The translations under genes were made by a program, and so were the position numbers. This document shows, in pieces, positions 16,323 through 26,371 of a stretch of DNA of 64,000 nt. Within the stretch, counting starts at the first letter, position 1, and each line of letters begins with the position of its first letter. Below the pieces are notes generated by a model. The model had not been told where the DNA came from and ran no database searches. It was given only the letters and a program-made list of their open reading frames with translations. This DNA comes from Calothrix sp. FI2-JRJ7 (GTDB taxonomy: Bacteria > Cyanobacteriota > Cyanobacteriia > Cyanobacteriales > Nostocaceae), in contig JAHHGX010000075.1 of NCBI GenBank assembly GCA_019359675.1, forward strand, positions 124,001-188,000. The letters are read 5' to 3'.

Positions 16323-18890
16323 TTAACTGTTTAGCTTTGTCATTCCTGCAAAAGCCATTAACCAAACTACAACTACAATCCAGTGAATCATTACTATAAC
16401 AAATAAGGAGCCTGTAAGCACATACGCAATTGTACAGGCAATTCCTAGTAATGCAGCTAAACATAAAAATATACGATTAAAAAACGTTTTATTAGCTTGT
16501 TTGAAAAAGGTACTGGCATTAATTGGGTGAGAAATAATGAATAATATTAAGCTCAGTAATGCCCACATCGTCCAAGTTAACCAATTTGTAATTTCAATAG
16601 GGTGAGGAAGTAATAAGACACGAAAGAATAATTCTTCTGATATGGCAGGAAGGAATAAACACCGTAGTATTAATAAAGACTTATCTGTATAGTTAGCTGA
16701 CCAGATTTGTAATTGTAAAAATCCTGATTTAAGTCCTATAGGAAGAGCAATAATAGTATAAACTAACAGTGTTATACCTAGAACTAACCAATCTTGCTGT
16801 GTAGGAATTTTTAAAGATGCCAATACACGATTGAGTAAAATCGACAGTGGAGATATATCGGTAAAAGGTATTTTTATCTGTCCGAATAATACTGTCGGCG
16901 CCAATGGTGCAATATCAGCTTGCCATCCACCTATTTGATTGGTTCGTAATACTTGTAAACTGGCGCCATGCTTTAAAAATAGAAGAGCGAGGTCATCATG
17001 TACTTGTCGAGGCATCATTGTCCGCCAACTCGTTAAACCTGCCCAGATACTACCATCTCTAAATGGTTGATTATCACCACTACCAGTGCCAGCAAGTATA
17101 CTAGTACTGCTGCGCCAATCTGTACGCACTATACCTAATGGTGCCAATTGTTTTTCGAGTTTGGCACCCAGTGATATCAACTCCCTAAACCGTAAAGTTT
17201 GAGGGTCGTTTGGATGTGTATCTAACCATTGTTGAATTTGAGGTGCAGTGGCAACTTGGTTTTTAATAGTAGTAATAGTGGCATAAAGTGCTTGGGCAGA
17301 GTCTTGACCACACGAAGTTCCTGGGGATACTGTGGCACCTCCTGTACCATCCCCCACACGGTAGCGTGCCATCATTATTTGTAATTGTCGCTGCAATTCG
17401 TTTAATGGTGATATTTTTACGCCATCAAAGTCATAATCTGTTGTTACTGGGTCAAATTTAATCAAAATATCTGAAACTGGGCGAGTATACATCCAACCAC
17501 GTTGTAAATTGCCCATATAATTTGCCCATGTATGAATTCCGGCAATAATTCCGTCAGAGTTGTGGGCATAAATTTGATGATATTTTATGTCGAAGCGTAA
17601 TTCTGATGTGAAACTATCACGTATAACTCGTGCTATTCCAAAGGAAAAGTGTCCGGTAATAGTATAAGGAAAACCTAGTGCTTCTTTTTTGCGTCCACCG
17701 ATACCGCCAAATATATGTAAAACAATAGCTTTGTCATTTTGTTGCCATTGGTATTCCCCTAAACCACCTTGTAAAGAGGTAGTGGGAGTAGGAGAGGTAG
17801 GAGGGGTAAGGAGAGCAGGAGAGTTTTGAAATCCAACTAATCCGCCTTGGTATGGGAGGCTGGAAGTTGATTTTAATACACTAGAATTTAAAAGTACTGT
17901 GTCAATTTTACCTTTTTGCGCTGGTGTATTTCGCCAATGTTGATTTTTGATATAGCCTAGCGCGATATTTTCATTAGTAATTAATTTATCTGGCTGAATT
18001 TGCAATAAACTACGTGGCGCCAGTGCTTGGACAGTAAATATACCTTTATTATCTCTAGCACCGTAAATATACCACCCTTGTTCACCGAGGAGTGATTTAT
18101 CAATTAATAATGGTGTTGAACTAGGTATGTTACGTGTGTCTACAGCTTGTTGGGGAATACGAATGGCGCCTTCTGTGCCATCAAAGTTTCCTGATGCTGG
18201 GTTATAATGTACTACTTTGTATAGAGAATCAGATTTTGATGTTGGCTCAATGATTTTGACTAAACCGTAAAATCTACCAGTTGTTAAAACAGGCTCACGC
18301 GCAATTTGTAAACTTACTTTTCCGACACCTTCAGTAACAACCGTCGCATCATCCAAAGTAACAATAACATCATCTTGAGGACGGGCGCCTGCTAAAGAAC
18401 GCAATACAGAGACCTTGGCAACACCATTTAAACGGAACGGGTGGATATTGCCTTGTTTTTGACTCTTAATAGTATTAGATGTGAAATTTACATCTCGCGT
18501 TACAGCTTGTACATAAGAAAGAACATCTTTATCATTTTCCCATTCCAACCGTACAATCTTTCCAATTAAATTTTGTGCTTTTTGTGGTGCATGTTCAACT
18601 TCCATTAACACCCAATCTGTATTATCTTCCTGTAGTGTAGGCAAAATTAATCTTCCTACCCAGGCGCCTGTTGGTCGGTATAGTTTATTTGATGTATTTG
18701 GAGTAATAGGGTAAAAACTCGGTTGGTTAAAATCTTGCCGCGTGTGAATAGCATAATTACTTTCACGTTGAACTATCTGCTGTTGTCGAGGATAAAGTAG
18801 TGAGACAATAACAGCAGTAAAAATGAGTAGCAATATAAATATTGTTACCTTAAGTCCCTTTCGACCCGTTTTGTGTATAGCCACATACAA
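16323..18890 (-). CDS. CPBP-family intramembrane protease with a large extracytoplasmic N-domain
   Basis: The 855-residue protein starts with one membrane helix (about residues 14-33, VTIFILLLIFTAVIVSLLY). About 650 residues of mostly beta-rich sequence with low-complexity Pro/Thr stretches follow. From about 685 there is a polytopic CPBP domain. Its active-site motif ISEELFFRVLLLPHP (about 752-766) supplies the EExxxR-type glutamates, and a downstream ISHPINA gives the His. CPBP proteases cut substrates within membranes. The very long N-terminal part is a cyanobacterial type I cannot assign; it contains segments such as HIFGGIGGRKKEALGFPYTITGHFSFG and a Cys-containing SPGTSCGQDSAQ. Single gene, no clear operon. 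Confidence 0.8.
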   Translation of the reverse strand: MYVAIHKTGRKGLKVTIFILLLIFTAVIVSLLYPRQQQIVQRESNYAIHTRQDFNQPSFYPITPNTSNKLYRPTGAWVGRLILPTLQEDNTDWVLMEVEHAPQKAQNLIGKIVRLEWENDKDVLSYVQAVTRDVNFTSNTIKSQKQGNIHPFRLNGVAKVSVLRSLAGARPQDDVIVTLDDATVVTEGVGKVSLQIAREPVLTTGRFYGLVKIIEPTSKSDSLYKVVHYNPASGNFDGTEGAIRIPQQAVDTRNIPSSTPLLIDKSLLGEQGWYIYGARDNKGIFTVQALAPRSLLQIQPDKLITNENIALGYIKNQHWRNTPAQKGKIDTVLLNSSVLKSTSSLPYQGGLVGFQNSPALLTPPTSPTPTTSLQGGLGEYQWQQNDKAIVLHIFGGIGGRKKEALGFPYTITGHFSFGIARVIRDSFTSELRFDIKYHQIYAHNSDGIIAGIHTWANYMGNLQRGWMYTRPVSDILIKFDPVTTDYDFDGVKISPLNELQRQLQIMMARYRVGDGTGGATVSPGTSCGQDSAQALYATITTIKNQVATAPQIQQWLDTHPNDPQTLRFRELISLGAKLEKQLAPLGIVRTDWRSSTSILAGTGSGDNQPFRDGSIWAGLTSWRTMMPRQVHDDLALLFLKHGASLQVLRTNQIGGWQADIAPLAPTVLFGQIKIPFTDISPLSILLNRVLASLKIPTQQDWLVLGITLLVYTIIALPIGLKSGFLQLQIWSANYTDKSLLILRCLFLPAISEELFFRVLLLPHPIEITNWLTWTMWALLSLILFIISHPINASTFFKQANKTFFNRIFLCLAALLGIACTIAYVLTGSLFVIVMIHWIVVVVWLMAFAGMTKLNS

Positions 18891-18970
18891 AGAATTTGAT
18901 TTACCATCAAATTATACACGCGGCTGGTTCAGTAGCAACGATGGTTGAAGTCCAACTACTGTCCCGTGTA

Positions 18971-19249
18971 TCATTCTACCGTCCTGACTAATGTACCACC
19001 AATAGCATACACGGCATCATAACCAATTCTTTCAGCCCAAATTGCAGCATCAGCCTGTTTAACTTGCAAACGACGACTCGTTATTAACAAATCATCACCT
19101 ATTTCATATTCACCCGTTTCAACGTTGATTGAGATCAATTTTCCAATATTCTCTTCTGTCTCAACTTGGGGACGGATATGCTTTTCGTATAGCTCTTTAC
19201 CGCGCTGTATAATTTCTTCGTCGTTTAGCTTTGGATAAGGCATGTGCAT
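18971..19249 (-). CDS. Small conserved hypothetical protein, acidic
   Basis: The product has 92 residues. It begins MHMPYPKLNDEEIIQRGKELYEKHIRP, is helical at the N-terminus and beta-rich afterwards (ISINVETGEYEIGDDLL, then DAAIWAERIGYDAVYAIGG). Such proteins are common in cyanobacteria, often beside toxin-like or endonuclease genes, but no partner gene is evident here. The start may be the second Met at 19243. Function unknown. Confidence 0.65.
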   Translation of the reverse strand: MHMPYPKLNDEEIIQRGKELYEKHIRPQVETEENIGKLISINVETGEYEIGDDLLITSRRLQVKQADAAIWAERIGYDAVYAIGGTLVRTVE

Positions 19250-19415
19250 AAAAGCCTTCTGTTAAGATATTCATTCTTCTCTATTGTAATATAGAGCCAT
19301 AAATTGTCCTATTTAAGGCTAACCGTCTGAGTCAAAATTTAGACACAGACCAACTAAAAGAGGTTTTAGAATTTTTACAAGCAATTCGTACCAACCTCTA
19401 AAACTTGACATTCTG

Positions 19416-20138
19416 CTACGAGTTATAAAATGCCTGCCTTTGTGCCAAACTGCCTAACTGCAAATCTATTGTCAATAAGTCTCCAATATCGTCTGGTGTA
19501 TATCTAGTTGCTAGCGAAGCGCGTCTTGCTTTTAGGTTGGCAATTTCGGTATCAAGAATAGCACTAACAACTGGGTTGATTACTTCTTTGGGATTTTGTG
19601 GTGTGATAGAAGCAACTCGGCGCCATAATCTACGAATCTGGTTTTCTGTAAATACCACTACTTCAGCATATGGGGTATGATATGCTTCGAGCAAGGAATT
19701 TTCAATTTCCAATGCAGCAATCTTTGAAACAAGCGCTTCTGTAACTACATTGCTTATAGCAGCATTGCTTTTTGGCATAATTTCATCTATACGGTTTCGT
19801 AGAGCTTCTATAGACGCATCAATTTCTTCGATAGCTTCGTTGCTAGAAGTATGTTTAACATCTAACGTAGCCTTTTCAACTTCCAGGTTTGCCAACTCAC
19901 GCAGCAAGACATCAAGTTTTGTTTCTGGTTTAGAATTACCGTTTTGTAAAGAACGCTGTACAAGCATAATAGCTTCACGCGCGAATGCAGGTTGAACAAG
20001 TGCAAACGCTGGTACTGTTACTGCTGTCATCCCCGTAACTGCAACAGCAATAATTGCCGCTTTGATTTGCATGTACTGCTGCGGTTTTGAGTAAAGAACT
20101 AATTTCCCTGATTTTCTCTTAGGTCTACGTACTAACAT
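19416..20138 (-). CDS. Exported helical protein, unknown function
   Basis: The product has up to 240 residues. The likely functional start is the Met at 20072, which opens a signal peptide (MQIKAAIIAVAVTGMTAVTV with an AFA-type cleavage region). The longer frame adds 22 basic residues. After cleavage the protein is mostly alpha-helix with three related segments of about 45 residues. They share a pattern such as EIANLKARRASLATRYTPDD / ALEIENSLLEAYHTPYAE / NLEVEKATLDVKHTSSNE, so the protein is an internal triplicate. I know no name for this repeat. Probably periplasmic. Confidence 0.6.
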   Translation of the reverse strand: MLVRRPKRKSGKLVLYSKPQQYMQIKAAIIAVAVTGMTAVTVPAFALVQPAFAREAIMLVQRSLQNGNSKPETKLDVLLRELANLEVEKATLDVKHTSSNEAIEEIDASIEALRNRIDEIMPKSNAAISNVVTEALVSKIAALEIENSLLEAYHTPYAEVVVFTENQIRRLWRRVASITPQNPKEVINPVVSAILDTEIANLKARRASLATRYTPDDIGDLLTIDLQLGSLAQRQAFYNS

Positions 20139-20296
20139 TTTATAATTTTAATATAGGTATTTTTTACTATATATATGGATACTTCCCTGTGTAATCCGGA
20201 AATATCCTACTTTATTTGACTATCTTCACTTGTGCGAATGGCGCCAAATGTTCTCCATTCTAGCGTCCATTCTCAAGAAATGCTCGTTCGATTATG

Positions 20297-20914
20297 TCAT
20301 ATAGCTTTATATCCAACGCCTTTATACAAATATCCCGAAACCTTGGGGACATCTTCCAGATAAAATTCTTCTAATTGGACATTTTGGAACTGAGTCTCAA
20401 CAAGCTCGCGAATGCTGCGATTCAAATGGCATCCATCTCCGATGATTTTTTGTAATGGTGTCAAGCGGTTTTGCCACACCTGCACTTTTGGTTCTCGACT
20501 CAACCCATGCTCAAGGAAATGAAACCCTCCTCCTGGTTTGAGTACACGGTAAACTTCTTTAAGTGCTTGCTCAACACTCGCGATACTACACAGTGTAAAT
20601 GTACTAACAACATTGTCAAATGAATTATCTGCCATCGGTAGATTTTCACCGCTTAATATTTTATGCTCTACCGTGATGGAAGAAGATTCGATACGTTTTT
20701 GCGCTAATGTATGAACACCTGGGTTTGGGTCAACCGTAACAATCTTGTAAATATCATCTGGATAGTACGACAGATTCAAACCCGTTCCAAAACCAATTTC
20801 TAAAACTTCCCCTTGTACACCTGCTAGCACTTCTTGACGGTACTTACCAATTATGGGAGCAGATAATGACCAATCGAGAAGGTAAGGAAGAATTCGCTTT
20901 TGATAAAAACCCAT
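20297..20914 (-). CDS. Class I SAM-dependent methyltransferase
   Basis: The 205-residue protein has motif I VLEIGFGTGLNLSYYP near residues 37-52, an acidic residue at the end of beta 2 (VTVDPNPG), motif II-like FDNVVSTFTLCSI and the typical LKPGGGFHFLEHG. This is a methyltransferase-11 fold similar to short phosphatidylethanolamine or thiol methyltransferases (methyltransferase-like 7). The substrate is not evident. It is preceded by a good Shine-Dalgarno (GGAG near 20925, read on the minus strand). Confidence 0.88.
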   Translation of the reverse strand: MGFYQKRILPYLLDWSLSAPIIGKYRQEVLAGVQGEVLEIGFGTGLNLSYYPDDIYKIVTVDPNPGVHTLAQKRIESSSITVEHKILSGENLPMADNSFDNVVSTFTLCSIASVEQALKEVYRVLKPGGGFHFLEHGLSREPKVQVWQNRLTPLQKIIGDGCHLNRSIRELVETQFQNVQLEEFYLEDVPKVSGYLYKGVGYKAI

Positions 20915-20948
20915 TGTATCAACTCCTCAAAATATCTTGTTGTTGTAG

Positions 20949-20975
20949 GTTGGGTGTAGCGCAGCGGAACCCAAC
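20949..20975. repeat. GTTGGGT...ACCCAAC hairpin repeat
   Basis: 7-bp arms flank a 13-nt loop with GCGCAGCGGA. This style of repeat is frequent in cyanobacterial intergenic regions. It lies upstream of the methyltransferase gene; the remaining stretch to 21327 shows no gene. Confidence 0.6.
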
Positions 20976-21327
20976 ATTAATCTATTAACTCTTAAAAAAC
21001 ACATTTTACAATCCATTATTACGCTCATACCCGCAATGGGACTCCAAGTCGAATGGCACTAAGAAAAGGCAGAGGGCAGATGATAGAAGGCTTTATATGT
21101 AATTAGATAAGGTATTTGCGGAAGCTTCGGTTCATCAAGCACTATTGTTGAACAGAAAGTTGGACATTTACCATAAAGTTTTAGATTTTAACGGTAGGAA
21201 AAAATAAGGTAAATTCTATACTACTTAAATAGCGTGCGGACACATAAGCATTATAAATTAACGCCACCTAAAAGTCTTGTCAGGCGCAACTTTTCCTTTG
21301 CTGTATAAAAAATAAAGAGCGATTATT

Positions 21328-21596
21328 TTATGTTGATGGTAACTCAACTTTTTCTGGCGACAACCAAGCAATAATTCGTGAAACTGTATTGTCACAACTT
21401 TTATCTACATCTAATACTTGTGTTCACGAAGTGTCTCCGAAGGAGAATAAAAACGCCCACAATGTTACAAACGGATCGAATAGACGGCGATAGTATTTAA
21501 TTTTTAACTCTGCAATTATCTCTTGTATTAAAGACTGCGGTAGCACCTCTTGAAAAGGTAGTCCATAACTATTTACAAATTTTTCCTTGAGAATTT
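21328..21596 (-). mobile_element. IS4-type transposase N-terminal relic, interrupted by a short repeat
   Basis: Read on the minus strand, EKFVNSYGLPFQEVLPQSLI then FDPFVTLWAFLF gives the start of an IS4-family transposase. After the intruding 29-bp repeat (21422-21450) the same protein resumes as QVLDVDKSCDNTVSRIIAWL and ends at a stop after LPST. The catalytic DDE domain is missing, so it is inactive. It borders the secretion island. Confidence 0.75.
21422..21450. repeat. 29-bp repeat GTTCACGRAGTG... (copy 1), inserted in the IS4 relic
   Basis: Apart from two G/A differences it equals 54605-54633. Its core, GTGTCTCCG with flanking AGG/CAC parts, can form a small hairpin. Here it interrupts a transposase reading frame exactly between WAFLF and QVLDVDK. 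Confidence 0.75.
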
Positions 21597-21627
21597 CTCA
21601 GTGAGTCTAAAATCTAAAGTTTCAGGT

Positions 21628-23214
21628 TTAACGTACTTCTTTTAAAGTTTCAACTTGCTTAGTAAACAGTTCTGTTAAAAGGCTAATGACTCTCCTTTCT
21701 TCACGCACTTTAATATTAGCAGTAATCGACATTCCCGATTGTAATGAGATGTCTCTACCTTTAACATTTAGTGATTGTCTATTCAAACTAATTTTTATTG
21801 GAAAACGATAGTATGGGTATGCTTGTTCTGGTGGTAATGCATCTGAAGCGACTTCTATTATTTCTCCTTCAATACCACCAAATTCGCTAAATGGAAATGA
21901 GTCAATTCTCACATCAACCTTCATTCCTTCGCGTACAAAACCAATATCTTTATTGGTAACAAATGCTTCAGCTATATATTTATCATTTGGTACAATTGAG
22001 AGTAGTTTTTGACTAGATTGAGCGACAAAACCAGGATTACCAGCTTGTTGTAAATCGAAAATAGTTCCACTTACAGGGGCCCGAAGTCTTTGGTATTTTA
22101 GATTTAACTGTATTTGTGAAATTTTACTGTTGATATTAGCTAGTTGTTTTTCATTATCTAATATAATTCTGGTAAATTGGCTTTCTAAGTCAGCAATTCG
22201 TCTTTTATTGTCAGCAATTTTTTCCAAAATATTTTTCTGGGAAACAGCTATTGTATTTTTCAATTCTTGTTGTCCTTGAGTAATATTAAATTGTAAACTT
22301 TGCTGTTCTTCTAACAATTGTGCTGCTTGTGCCTTAAGACTTTGCACTTTTCTTTGCTGTTGCAGATACTGTAGCTGTGAAATTCCACCTTCTTGAGCAA
22401 GAATAGTAAGCTTATTTAAAATTCCTTCTTCAATAGCTAAACTATCTTGGGTGTCGCTGATTTGAACTTTGTTTTGAGCTAATTTTTTTCTGATTTGTTC
22501 AACCTCCAACTGTGCTACTGTAGTCCGAGAATCTAATTCTCTTTTGGCAACTTGTAACCTTGCTCGCTCTTCTAATTCCAACCCAGTCGCATTATCAAAG
22601 TTTTTTAGCTCTTTTAGCAATAACTCCTTTTCTCTTGATAAAGCTGCACGATTCTTTAGCAAAGAAGCAGCTTCTTTGGATATATTTAAATTCAAATATT
22701 CGCTTTCATCCGTCGTAGATTTTATCTGCATCAACTGACGGTAAATTTTGTTTTCCTGCATTAAAGCAATGCGAACTTTTTGAAGCGAATTTAATTCAGC
22801 ATTTGTAGCGGTAGAATCAAAAATTAGCAATGAATCTCCAGCTTCTACCTTCTGTCCATCTTTAATATAAACTTCTTTCACTACTCCACCAACTGGGGCT
22901 TGAATTTCTTTAACAGTACCTTCAGGCTTTAATTGTCCTGTTGCTGGAACTACTTGCTCAATTTTGGCTAAACTTGCCCAAGTAATTCCAAAACAAGCTA
23001 ATCCCATCAGCGTTAGCATAATAGCGCGCGACCAAACAGGAGATTGACGTAGAACAACCGATTGGTTAAACCTCGAATTATCGGAATCGCTAAGAGATGA
23101 CCTAGGAGTATTCGTTTCAGTTGACGATCTTTGTAATCTCGCTTCTTTAGTTCCGTTGTCATAATTAATGTTACGACTTTTTCCGTTGAGGTACACTTTA
23201 TCTAGTTTATTCAT
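21628..23214 (-). CDS. HlyD-type membrane fusion protein of a type I secretion system
   Basis: The 528-residue adaptor has one transmembrane helix near residues 65-85 (AIMLTLMGLACFGITWASLA). It continues with VVPATGQLKPEGTVKEIQAPVGGVVKEVYIKDGQKVEAGD, the lipoyl-type half motif. A long coiled coil spans about 130-380, and the second half motif is LRAPVSGTIFDLQQAGNPGFV. The C-terminal beta barrel closes with SGMSITANIKVREERRVISLL. It links an inner-membrane ABC exporter to a TolC-like channel. The matching ABC exporter gene lies 127 bp upstream on the same strand, so they likely form an operon. Confidence 0.94.
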   Translation of the reverse strand: MNKLDKVYLNGKSRNINYDNGTKEARLQRSSTETNTPRSSLSDSDNSRFNQSVVLRQSPVWSRAIMLTLMGLACFGITWASLAKIEQVVPATGQLKPEGTVKEIQAPVGGVVKEVYIKDGQKVEAGDSLLIFDSTATNAELNSLQKVRIALMQENKIYRQLMQIKSTTDESEYLNLNISKEAASLLKNRAALSREKELLLKELKNFDNATGLELEERARLQVAKRELDSRTTVAQLEVEQIRKKLAQNKVQISDTQDSLAIEEGILNKLTILAQEGGISQLQYLQQQRKVQSLKAQAAQLLEEQQSLQFNITQGQQELKNTIAVSQKNILEKIADNKRRIADLESQFTRIILDNEKQLANINSKISQIQLNLKYQRLRAPVSGTIFDLQQAGNPGFVAQSSQKLLSIVPNDKYIAEAFVTNKDIGFVREGMKVDVRIDSFPFSEFGGIEGEIIEVASDALPPEQAYPYYRFPIKISLNRQSLNVKGRDISLQSGMSITANIKVREERRVISLLTELFTKQVETLKEVR

Positions 23215-23297
23215 TGCGATTTTAGATTTTGAATTTTATATTTTTTAAGATTTGTTAATAGCTAACTTTGGGGTGCTGCTTACCATATACACGTTTT

Positions 23298-23314
23298 GGT
23301 GGGCGATGCCCACC
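23298..23314. repeat. GGTGGGC-N3-GCCCACC hairpin between the ABC and HlyD genes
   Basis: Third copy of the element at 4651 and 16298, with loop GAT. Here it is inside an operon rather than at convergent ends, so it may moderate readthrough from the ABC gene into the adaptor gene. Confidence 0.8.
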
Positions 23315-23341
23315 CTACGATTTATACATTTAATTACTCAA

Positions 23342-26300
23342 TTACAGATTGACTTCTTGTTGATTGTAGAGGTAAAAATACTGAGCTTCTATAGCCAATA
23401 GTTCATCATGAGTTCCTTGCTCAATAACCCGACCACTATCCATGACGACAATTCTATTTGCGTGTTTAACAGTGTTAAGACGGTGAGTGATGAAGAACAC
23501 TGTACTATCTTTAAATGCCTCAGCTAAATTTAGACAAACTTGTCGTTCCGTAGGATAATCTAGCGCGCTAGTTGCTTCGTCTAAAATTAATAACTTTGGT
23601 CTTTGTATAACAGAACGAGCAATGGCAATTCTTTGTCTTTGTCCTCCAGAAAGTGATGCACCGCGTTCACCTACCCGCGTATTATAACCATTAGGCAAGT
23701 CCATAATAAAGTCGTGAGCAACTGCTATTTTGGCTGCTTCGATAATCTCTTCTGTCGTCGCGTCAGGGTTAGTCAGAGCAATATTTTCTTGAATTGTACC
23801 ATCAAACAGTAGCGTATCTTGAGGAACGAATCCAATTTGGCGCCGTAGTGAATAAAGTTCGACTTTGGAAATATCGTAACCATCGATTGATATTCTGCCT
23901 GACTCTGGTTCATACAGTCGAATCAACAACTTTGTCAAGGTACTCTTACCAGCACCACTTTGTCCAACAATTCCAATAAATTCACCCTCTTGAAAATTAA
24001 GACTAACATTACAAAGTTGGAGCGGTCGATCTGGTCTGAAGCGGAAGTTAATGTTTTCGTACTTCACCGCTCCTCTAATTGAAGGTAAAAGAATATTATC
24101 ACGGTCTTGTTCTGCTTCTTGCGGTGTATCAATAATATCGCTTAAACGCTCTAACGACAAAGCAGTCTCTTGAAAACTTTGCCAAAGTTGTGCTAGTCGT
24201 AATATTGGACTAGTAACATAACTAGAGATAATCCTAAAAGCGATTAATTCACCTAAAGTTAATTCTCCTTGCAGTACCAAGTAAGCTCCAGCCCACAAAA
24301 CTGCTAAACTACTAAGTTTGTTAAGAAAACTACTTGTGGAATTAGCAATAGTTGAAGTAATAATAGTATCAAAACCCGCTGCGACATAACTGGCATAGCG
24401 TTCTTGCCAAGAAAAGCGCGAACGCAATTCAATATTTTGTGCTTTTACTGTTTGAATACCTGAAATTACTTCGACTAAATAAGACTGAGTTTCTGCGTTA
24501 CGTTCAGCTTTATTACGTAACTGTTTTCTAACTATAGGAGAGAAAATAAAAGTGAAGATTATAAATACAGGAATGGTGGCTAAACCGACTATGGTTAGCT
24601 GCCAACTGTAAAATAGCATCACGATAATATAAATTACCGAAAATAAAGCATCTAACCCCACGGTTAAAGCTGTACCAGTCAAAAATTTACGAATATTTTC
24701 TAATTCATTGATGCGCGTGGATAGTTCACCGACTGGGCGCCGCTGATAATAGTCTAACGGTAGACGTAGCAAGTGGTCGATAATTTCCGACCCCAAACTC
24801 ATGTCAATGCGATTAGTAGTATCAACAAATAAATAAGTTCGTAATGTAGTTAATATCGCTTCAAACAATGCGACTACTATTAGTAAACCTCCAAAAAGAT
24901 GTAATGTTTTTGTACTATTTTGTGTAATTACTTGGTCGATAATTATTTGAACTACTAGCGGGTTTACGAGCGCTGCTAGCTGTACGAAAAAAGAAGCCAA
25001 AAATACTTCTATAAGTACTCGCCGATACCGCGATAAATAAGGAACAAACCATCCCAAGCCAAAGCGTTTTTGAGGTGTTGCTTTGGTCTGAGCAAGAAGC
25101 ACTACTCTTACCACAGATGGACGATTGCTGTCAAGACCATCATCTAAAGACGCAAGTAGTTCGCTTGGCTTTAAATGTTGGATTCCTTGAGATGGTATAC
25201 CCAAAACGACCACATGTTCGCTTGCTTCAAACAAAACTGCAAAGCTATCACCAAAACGAATCAATGCTGGAGTCGGAACGCGCGTTACTTGAGATGAAGG
25301 TATATCTATTAGTTGCGCTTTAAGTCCAATCAATTCTGCAACATAAGCACAAAGCTGAAAAGATATTGTACCCTGACGTTTACTTTGTTCTGTTAAAATT
25401 CGACGAGCTATCTCTTGGCGGAATGATATTTCTAAATGATTTGATACCATTTGGAAACAGGCGATGGTAGAATTTAATTGCCCCTTTCCATGAACAAATG
25501 GATACTTTCTTTTTTGTTTGTTACGTACAGTTGTCGATTCTGGTAGTGGAATTTCTTTAGATACATAGGGAATCTCGATCTCGTCTGGATTTTCTTTAGT
25601 ATCATGTACCCGATAATCTAAATGACTTTGATCTAATACCAACAAATCCGACTTGCGTAATCCAATCAAGCGCGATGCATTTTTCCCCTGAACTTCAATT
25701 ATATTTTGTTTATTATTTTCTTTATTATCTTGTTTATCTGGATTATTCTCTAATTCCAAACGACTACAGGGGGAAAAGTTTTTTATTTCTCCACTACTGA
25801 CAAACCAAATAAATTCCCTATCTAATTGCTTAACTTTATTCAAGCCGGGTGAGAGGTAATGAACTTTAGCCTCTTTTAAAGCTTTTTGAGCTAATTCTTT
25901 CAAATTTAAATCTACATTGGCTTGTACTTGTTTCTGTGTACCGAGAATGTCAAATACTTCCACTAGATGACAGCGGTTTTTACTAACAAGAGCAAACGCT
26001 GGGTATTTGGATAGTAAACGTAAATACTCTTTAGCATCCAATGTTAAACACGTAACTTCGCTAGAAGCTATTGCTGTTTCGCAAGCAATTTCTCGCAAAA
26101 TGCTAGCCTCACCAACAATTGACCCAGATTCCAACAATTTTAAAGTTGTTTGCTTTCTTGTGCGGGCATCATATGCCAGCAGACGAACCTTGCCTTCATA
26201 AATAATTGTTACACAGTCAGGCATTTTTTCTTTCTCAACAATTTTCTGCCCTATACGATAGCGACTAGGTCGAATGTGTTGTGATAAGTAAGTTAGTGAC

Positions 26301-26371
26301 TCACTTGGTAGTTGGTCAAAACCCTCAAGCTTGCCAACGAATTCTAAAAAAGCACTTGTGGCAATAGTCAT
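23342..26371 (-). CDS. Type I secretion ABC transporter with cNMP-binding and C39-like domains
   Basis: The 1009-residue protein has, in order: a cyclic-nucleotide-binding domain (residues 1-140, with GSIVGEASILREIACETAIASSEVTCLTLD), a linker, a C39-like domain (about 290-430), six membrane helices (about 445-720) and an ATPase domain. The ATPase shows Walker A GQSGAGKST (about 803), signature LSGGQRQR (about 907) and Walker B LLILDEATSALD. In the C39-like part the catalytic Cys position appears to be Ser/Thr (QLNSTIACFQMV), while the later His is kept (SEHVVVLGI). As in HlyB it probably binds substrate without cutting a leader, which fits RTX substrates. The N-terminal cNMP domain is a cyanobacterial addition. 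Confidence 0.93.
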   Translation of the reverse strand: MTIATSAFLEFVGKLEGFDQLPSESLTYLSQHIRPSRYRIGQKIVEKEKMPDCVTIIYEGKVRLLAYDARTRKQTTLKLLESGSIVGEASILREIACETAIASSEVTCLTLDAKEYLRLLSKYPAFALVSKNRCHLVEVFDILGTQKQVQANVDLNLKELAQKALKEAKVHYLSPGLNKVKQLDREFIWFVSSGEIKNFSPCSRLELENNPDKQDNKENNKQNIIEVQGKNASRLIGLRKSDLLVLDQSHLDYRVHDTKENPDEIEIPYVSKEIPLPESTTVRNKQKRKYPFVHGKGQLNSTIACFQMVSNHLEISFRQEIARRILTEQSKRQGTISFQLCAYVAELIGLKAQLIDIPSSQVTRVPTPALIRFGDSFAVLFEASEHVVVLGIPSQGIQHLKPSELLASLDDGLDSNRPSVVRVVLLAQTKATPQKRFGLGWFVPYLSRYRRVLIEVFLASFFVQLAALVNPLVVQIIIDQVITQNSTKTLHLFGGLLIVVALFEAILTTLRTYLFVDTTNRIDMSLGSEIIDHLLRLPLDYYQRRPVGELSTRINELENIRKFLTGTALTVGLDALFSVIYIIVMLFYSWQLTIVGLATIPVFIIFTFIFSPIVRKQLRNKAERNAETQSYLVEVISGIQTVKAQNIELRSRFSWQERYASYVAAGFDTIITSTIANSTSSFLNKLSSLAVLWAGAYLVLQGELTLGELIAFRIISSYVTSPILRLAQLWQSFQETALSLERLSDIIDTPQEAEQDRDNILLPSIRGAVKYENINFRFRPDRPLQLCNVSLNFQEGEFIGIVGQSGAGKSTLTKLLIRLYEPESGRISIDGYDISKVELYSLRRQIGFVPQDTLLFDGTIQENIALTNPDATTEEIIEAAKIAVAHDFIMDLPNGYNTRVGERGASLSGGQRQRIAIARSVIQRPKLLILDEATSALDYPTERQVCLNLAEAFKDSTVFFITHRLNTVKHANRIVVMDSGRVIEQGTHDELLAIEAQYFYLYNQQEVNL

